A DNA stretch of 64,000 nt from contig JAYMGJ010000157.1 in NCBI GenBank assembly GCA_037178675.1, positions 1-64,000 on the forward strand, read 5' to 3'. The notes under the pieces were generated by a model. That model was not told the origin of the DNA, did no database searches, and saw only the letters and a program-made list of their open reading frames with translations. Position 1 is the stretch's first letter. Each line of letters begins with the position of its first letter. Made by a program: the position numbers and the translations under genes. The DNA comes from Scleroderma bovista (lineage: Eukaryota; Basidiomycota; Agaricomycetes; Boletales; Sclerodermataceae). This document shows positions 60,658-64,000 of this stretch, one piece after another.

Positions 60658-63600
60658 ATGGCAAAGTCCAAGATACAACCTGCTGGTAGCTCTACTCCGG
60701 TGGTTCATGTAACATGGCAGGCATTCAAATCAAGGAGGGGATCTATTGATAAGATGGTGAAGGCAACTCCCCAAAAGAAGGCCCATCATGGAAAAGCTCC
60801 TTCAAATGACACTCCAACCCAGTCAGCATCTATAGGATTAGAACAATCCCAACTGTTTCCAGATGATGGCCAGCCATACCTTTCCATGGATGATCTTCCA
60901 CCCCGAAAGAGAACAGGTGTGTCAAAAAATCAGGTGTGTGATTTATTCCAATCCTGCATTTGCCATGTCCTCCTGAAGGCATATTGGGACAGTTACTTAT
61001 TGGCATGGTTGCCATACAAGCAGAGGTACCTCCAGGTCCTTCTGGACATGGAGGCACCCCCTCACCCAAGGGTCTGCATATTGTGTCAAGGAGATGGCAC
61101 GTACAGATGCACCGAATGCATCCACTGGCCCTTGCTCTGCAGTTCCTGTTGCAGAAAGGAACACAAGTTGTGGCCCTTCCACCGGGTGGACCAATGGGAT
61201 GGTACATTCTTTGAGGAATCATCATTACGACTGGTGAGTCACAAATTCTACTTGGCATACAGCAACAACTCATTTAGAAGGCTGGGTTGGTGGTACACCT
61301 CGGCCATGGTGGGGATCCGTGTCTGAATGGTGGGATGGATGGTGAGGACATTGCTGGTGATGTTGAGGATGAATGGGAGGATATTCAGGACCAACAAAGA
61401 CCCCATCATCTTTCTGGAGGAACGTACAGGTCTTGCCTGATTGTAGTGCATACATCTGGGGTACATTTTTGCGATGTGAGGTATTGTAACTGTCCAGATG
61501 CAGGAGCTTCACATCTGCAGTTGGTCAAAGCAGGACTCTTCCCGGCAACTACAAAGGAACCTAGGACTGTATTCACCTTCCAAGTATTGGATGACTTCAT
61601 TATGGATAATGTGGAGTGCGGCACATCTGGCATGAATTATTACAGCAAGCTTCAGCGAGTCACATCCAATGCATTTCCTGGCCTTGTACCAGTGAGTTCA
61701 AAGCATGATATTAGGGACCCGATGACACCACCAACACTGATCCAAGAACAGATACAGAGAGCTACTCAGGGTGTTGAGGATGTGGAGGCTGTTGAAGCTG
61801 TTGAAATGGCAAGGTTTTCATTCAGGGTCTCCTGATCCCAAGAGGGGGGAATTGTTGCTGTTCTGTCCGGCATGCCCACAACCAGGAGTAAACATTCCAT
61901 CCAGTGAAGATGTAGACCTCTCGGAGTAAGTAATGTTTTATTTTTACTTGTACTTATTGAGCAGCTGTGCGATATAGGTGGAAATATTCTAGGACCATCG
62001 TAATGGATGGAAACTTCAAGGCCGAGCATATGCGGCCAAAGAATTCAGCTAATGAAGTTTGGCTCATGGACGGAATGGGATTCATGGTTACAATGCCGGA
62101 ATATAAGGATTATCTGGCCGGAACATTGAACCGGGTCGAGGTTTGTGATTGCACATGTTTACAATACGGTTCAGCATTGTAATGGAATTCACAGAAATCT
62201 GACTGTAGCAACCATCAAGCAGTAAACCAGGCAAATGCTAAAAGAAATCAGCTGGCATCTACTGGAATTGACGGGTGTGCATGTGCGCGGCATGGATGCT
62301 TTGTACCCCATGCAATGGTTGACTTTCAGAAGGGAGAACAGTATGTGCTGACATGTTGCTTGCATTCCACTCTAACAGGAAGATAGGCAGGTAAATATGG
62401 ATTATGCTCTGGCACATGCCGTGCAACATGGGATGGATCCGCAACAAAAAGTCATAACCTTTTATGACATCAATTGCCAATACAGCAAAAACCTAAAGCG
62501 CCGGCTAGAAGCAAACAATTTTATATCCTTACCATGTGGGCTATGGATTCAACCTAGCATTGGGCTCTGGCATGTACATGGTCACAAGGCAGAATGTTTC
62601 ACCCGATATGCTCCCAATTTCATTTCTGGTGTAGGCCGCGTCGATGGTGAAATTATGGAGACTCTCTGGTCCTCTCTTAACATCATTTCGCCATCGGCCC
62701 GCAGAATGGCAACACCGCATAGACAGGAGCTGCTTGATTTTCAAATGAATGACAACAACTTCTTAAAGATGGTGCGGATGCGTGAGTGGTATCACAATAT
62801 CTTGCAGATTTTGGGTGAAGTATGCCAACGACATATTGCACAGCCATCTCCCTGAAAAGAAAATTGAAGAATGCTCAAGAGGCACTGATGTCCATGGAAG
62901 GAGCATTTGTGGAGCTTGATACAAGGGTTCCGGTTGAGTTGCATGAGCTTTGGGCACAGCAAGAGAAATCGGCTTTGGAGAATAGGGTTACTGATCCAAA
63001 ATCAATGGACATATTTGAGATGCAGCTGGAAAAAGGTATTTACTTGCTTGGCTGATTTCAAACCAATTTGACGTATTATAATGCCAGCTCAAACAACCAA
63101 GTCGATCGAAATGGATATTATAAGTAATCAGGGACCGGATGGTCATATGCGTGGGGCGGCAACATGGATGGCAAGGGTATTGAAAGCCGAGGAATCACAA
63201 ATTATTTTGGCCATAGATGTCTGCCACATTCATGCAAGGGCGACAGAAACACAAAGGTTGTCTATTGCCCACCAGCAGGACCGCCTGCAGATGCAAATTG
63301 ATCGGCTCTGTGAATCAGCTTCCCAATTTCTAGGTGAAGATTGGAATGAGGACATCTCAGATAATCTCATTTCCACAACAGACATCGATGAAGGTGATGG
63401 TGAAGATGTATTTTCAGACACATTCCACCCACAAGATCCCAACTACTCAGATGCTGTTGTACTGCCCTTGCCGTCATACCTGGGGATGCAGCAAGCCGAT
63501 AGGTTGGGGCTTTTAACCATGGTGGATCAGGAGTTACGATTGAGGGAAGGTCAGGCCAATGATGCTCTACATGAACTAAGGGTTTTGCTGGCACACAAGG

Positions 63601-64000
63601 CAGTCATCTTCCGGACCGATGTCAGACATGCCAGGACATACAATATGACTACGAGGGCCTGGGGGAAGGTGGGTAGTGCCGATGTGAAGGTGCAGCGGCA
63701 TGCGGCAATATATCGTCAGTGCCGGAAACAAATGATAGCATTGAATGCAAGCGGCAACACATTGAACCAATACAAAATGTTGAGGAAAGAAGACCTAAAG
63801 ATCAGTGCAACCATTGCCGACCCAAATGCAAGGGGTCATAGGGATGACACTTTGGCCTGGTTTTGGACAATGGATGTGCCACGGGATACAGAGGTCAATG
63901 ATTGGATGTCTGAATGTAAGATGATTGCTCCTTATGTTAACACCAGCTGACATGTATAGTTTACCAGGTGCATTGGTTGAGGGCGAAAGCATTGTGAGAC
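60658..64000 (+). CDS. KDZ transposase with CxC2-type cysteine cluster, 3' end outside window
   Basis: Kyakuja-Dileera-Zisupton transposases are large DDE-type enzymes abundant in mushroom-forming fungi. The start is MAKSKIQPAGSSTP; exons 60658-60933, 60979-61233 and from 61281 are clear, and later ones continue to the window end. The cysteine cluster reads RVCILCQGDGTYRCTECIHW, LLCSSCCRKEH, WPFHRVDQW. Next come DVRYCNCPDAGASHLQLVKA and YYSKLQRVTSNAFPG. The catalytic core follows: VMDGNFKAEHMRPKN (first Asp), ITFYDINCQYSKN (second Asp), LWHVHGHKAECFTRYAPNF and VDGEIMETLWSSLN (Glu). Downstream is a helical domain (LKRKLKNAQEALMSMEGAF). In the last visible exon, WLRAKAL is followed by TGA at 63995 before the window ends, where Arg would be expected, so this copy may be inactivated. 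Confidence 0.88.

Overview
The window looks like a chromosome segment of a filamentous basidiomycete (Agaricomycetes). The many 40-60 nt GT-AG introns, the basidiomycete-type protein families, a fungal FunK1 kinase and a KDZ transposase with a CxC2-type cysteine cluster all point there. A decayed repetitive ORF at 43.4-44.7 kb resembles one I remember from Boletales genomes, so Boletales is my guess. That is memory, not a search.

Region 1 (1 to about 36.2 kb) is compact single-copy housekeeping DNA on both strands. In order it holds: a decayed TPR/MYND-like fragment (-), the decapping enzyme DCP2 (+), the chromosomal passenger scaffold INCENP (-), a GRAMD4-like GRAM membrane protein (+), meiotic cohesin REC8 (+), V-ATPase subunit E (+), tRNA-Gly(GCC) (-), IPP isomerase IDI1 (+), an unknown fungal protein (-), mitochondrial pyruvate carrier MPC1 (+), DNA ligase I (-), ribosomal protein uS17/RPS11 (+), phosphatase PPZ (+), an EamA/SLC35F-type transporter (-), mitochondrial bL36m (+), an SGT1-like CS/SGS protein (-), a GT31 glycosyltransferase (+), an unknown fungal membrane protein (-) and a FunK1 kinase (+). 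Several pairs are divergent with start-to-start gaps of only 116-260 bp, so they probably share promoters. There is no operon logic. Introns were placed by GT/AG sites and reading phase, and most models close exactly in frame.

Region 2 (about 36.2-49.9 kb) is gene-poor and repeat-rich. It has two copies of a bipartite repeat, one with half of it inverted. It also has nested tandem repeats, CATTGTCATC-type low-complexity blocks, a decayed repetitive ORF whose opposite strand carries a regular series of intron-like GT...AG segments, a tRNA-derived SINE-like unit, a hairpin of about 570 bp, and a 17-bp minisatellite.

Region 3 (49.9-64 kb) is transposon territory. It contains a cysteine-motif gene with a nonsense codon, a solo LTR with a 5-bp target duplication, a proline-rich repeat protein, and an unknown gene on the minus strand split by a complete 2.53-kb pogo/Tigger-like element with terminal inverted repeats and TA duplication. 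A KDZ transposase gene runs off the right end. Nonsense codons here are all TGA where the family or context suggests CGA, and the transposase has lost a catalytic Asp through G-to-A. All five changes fit CpG deamination.
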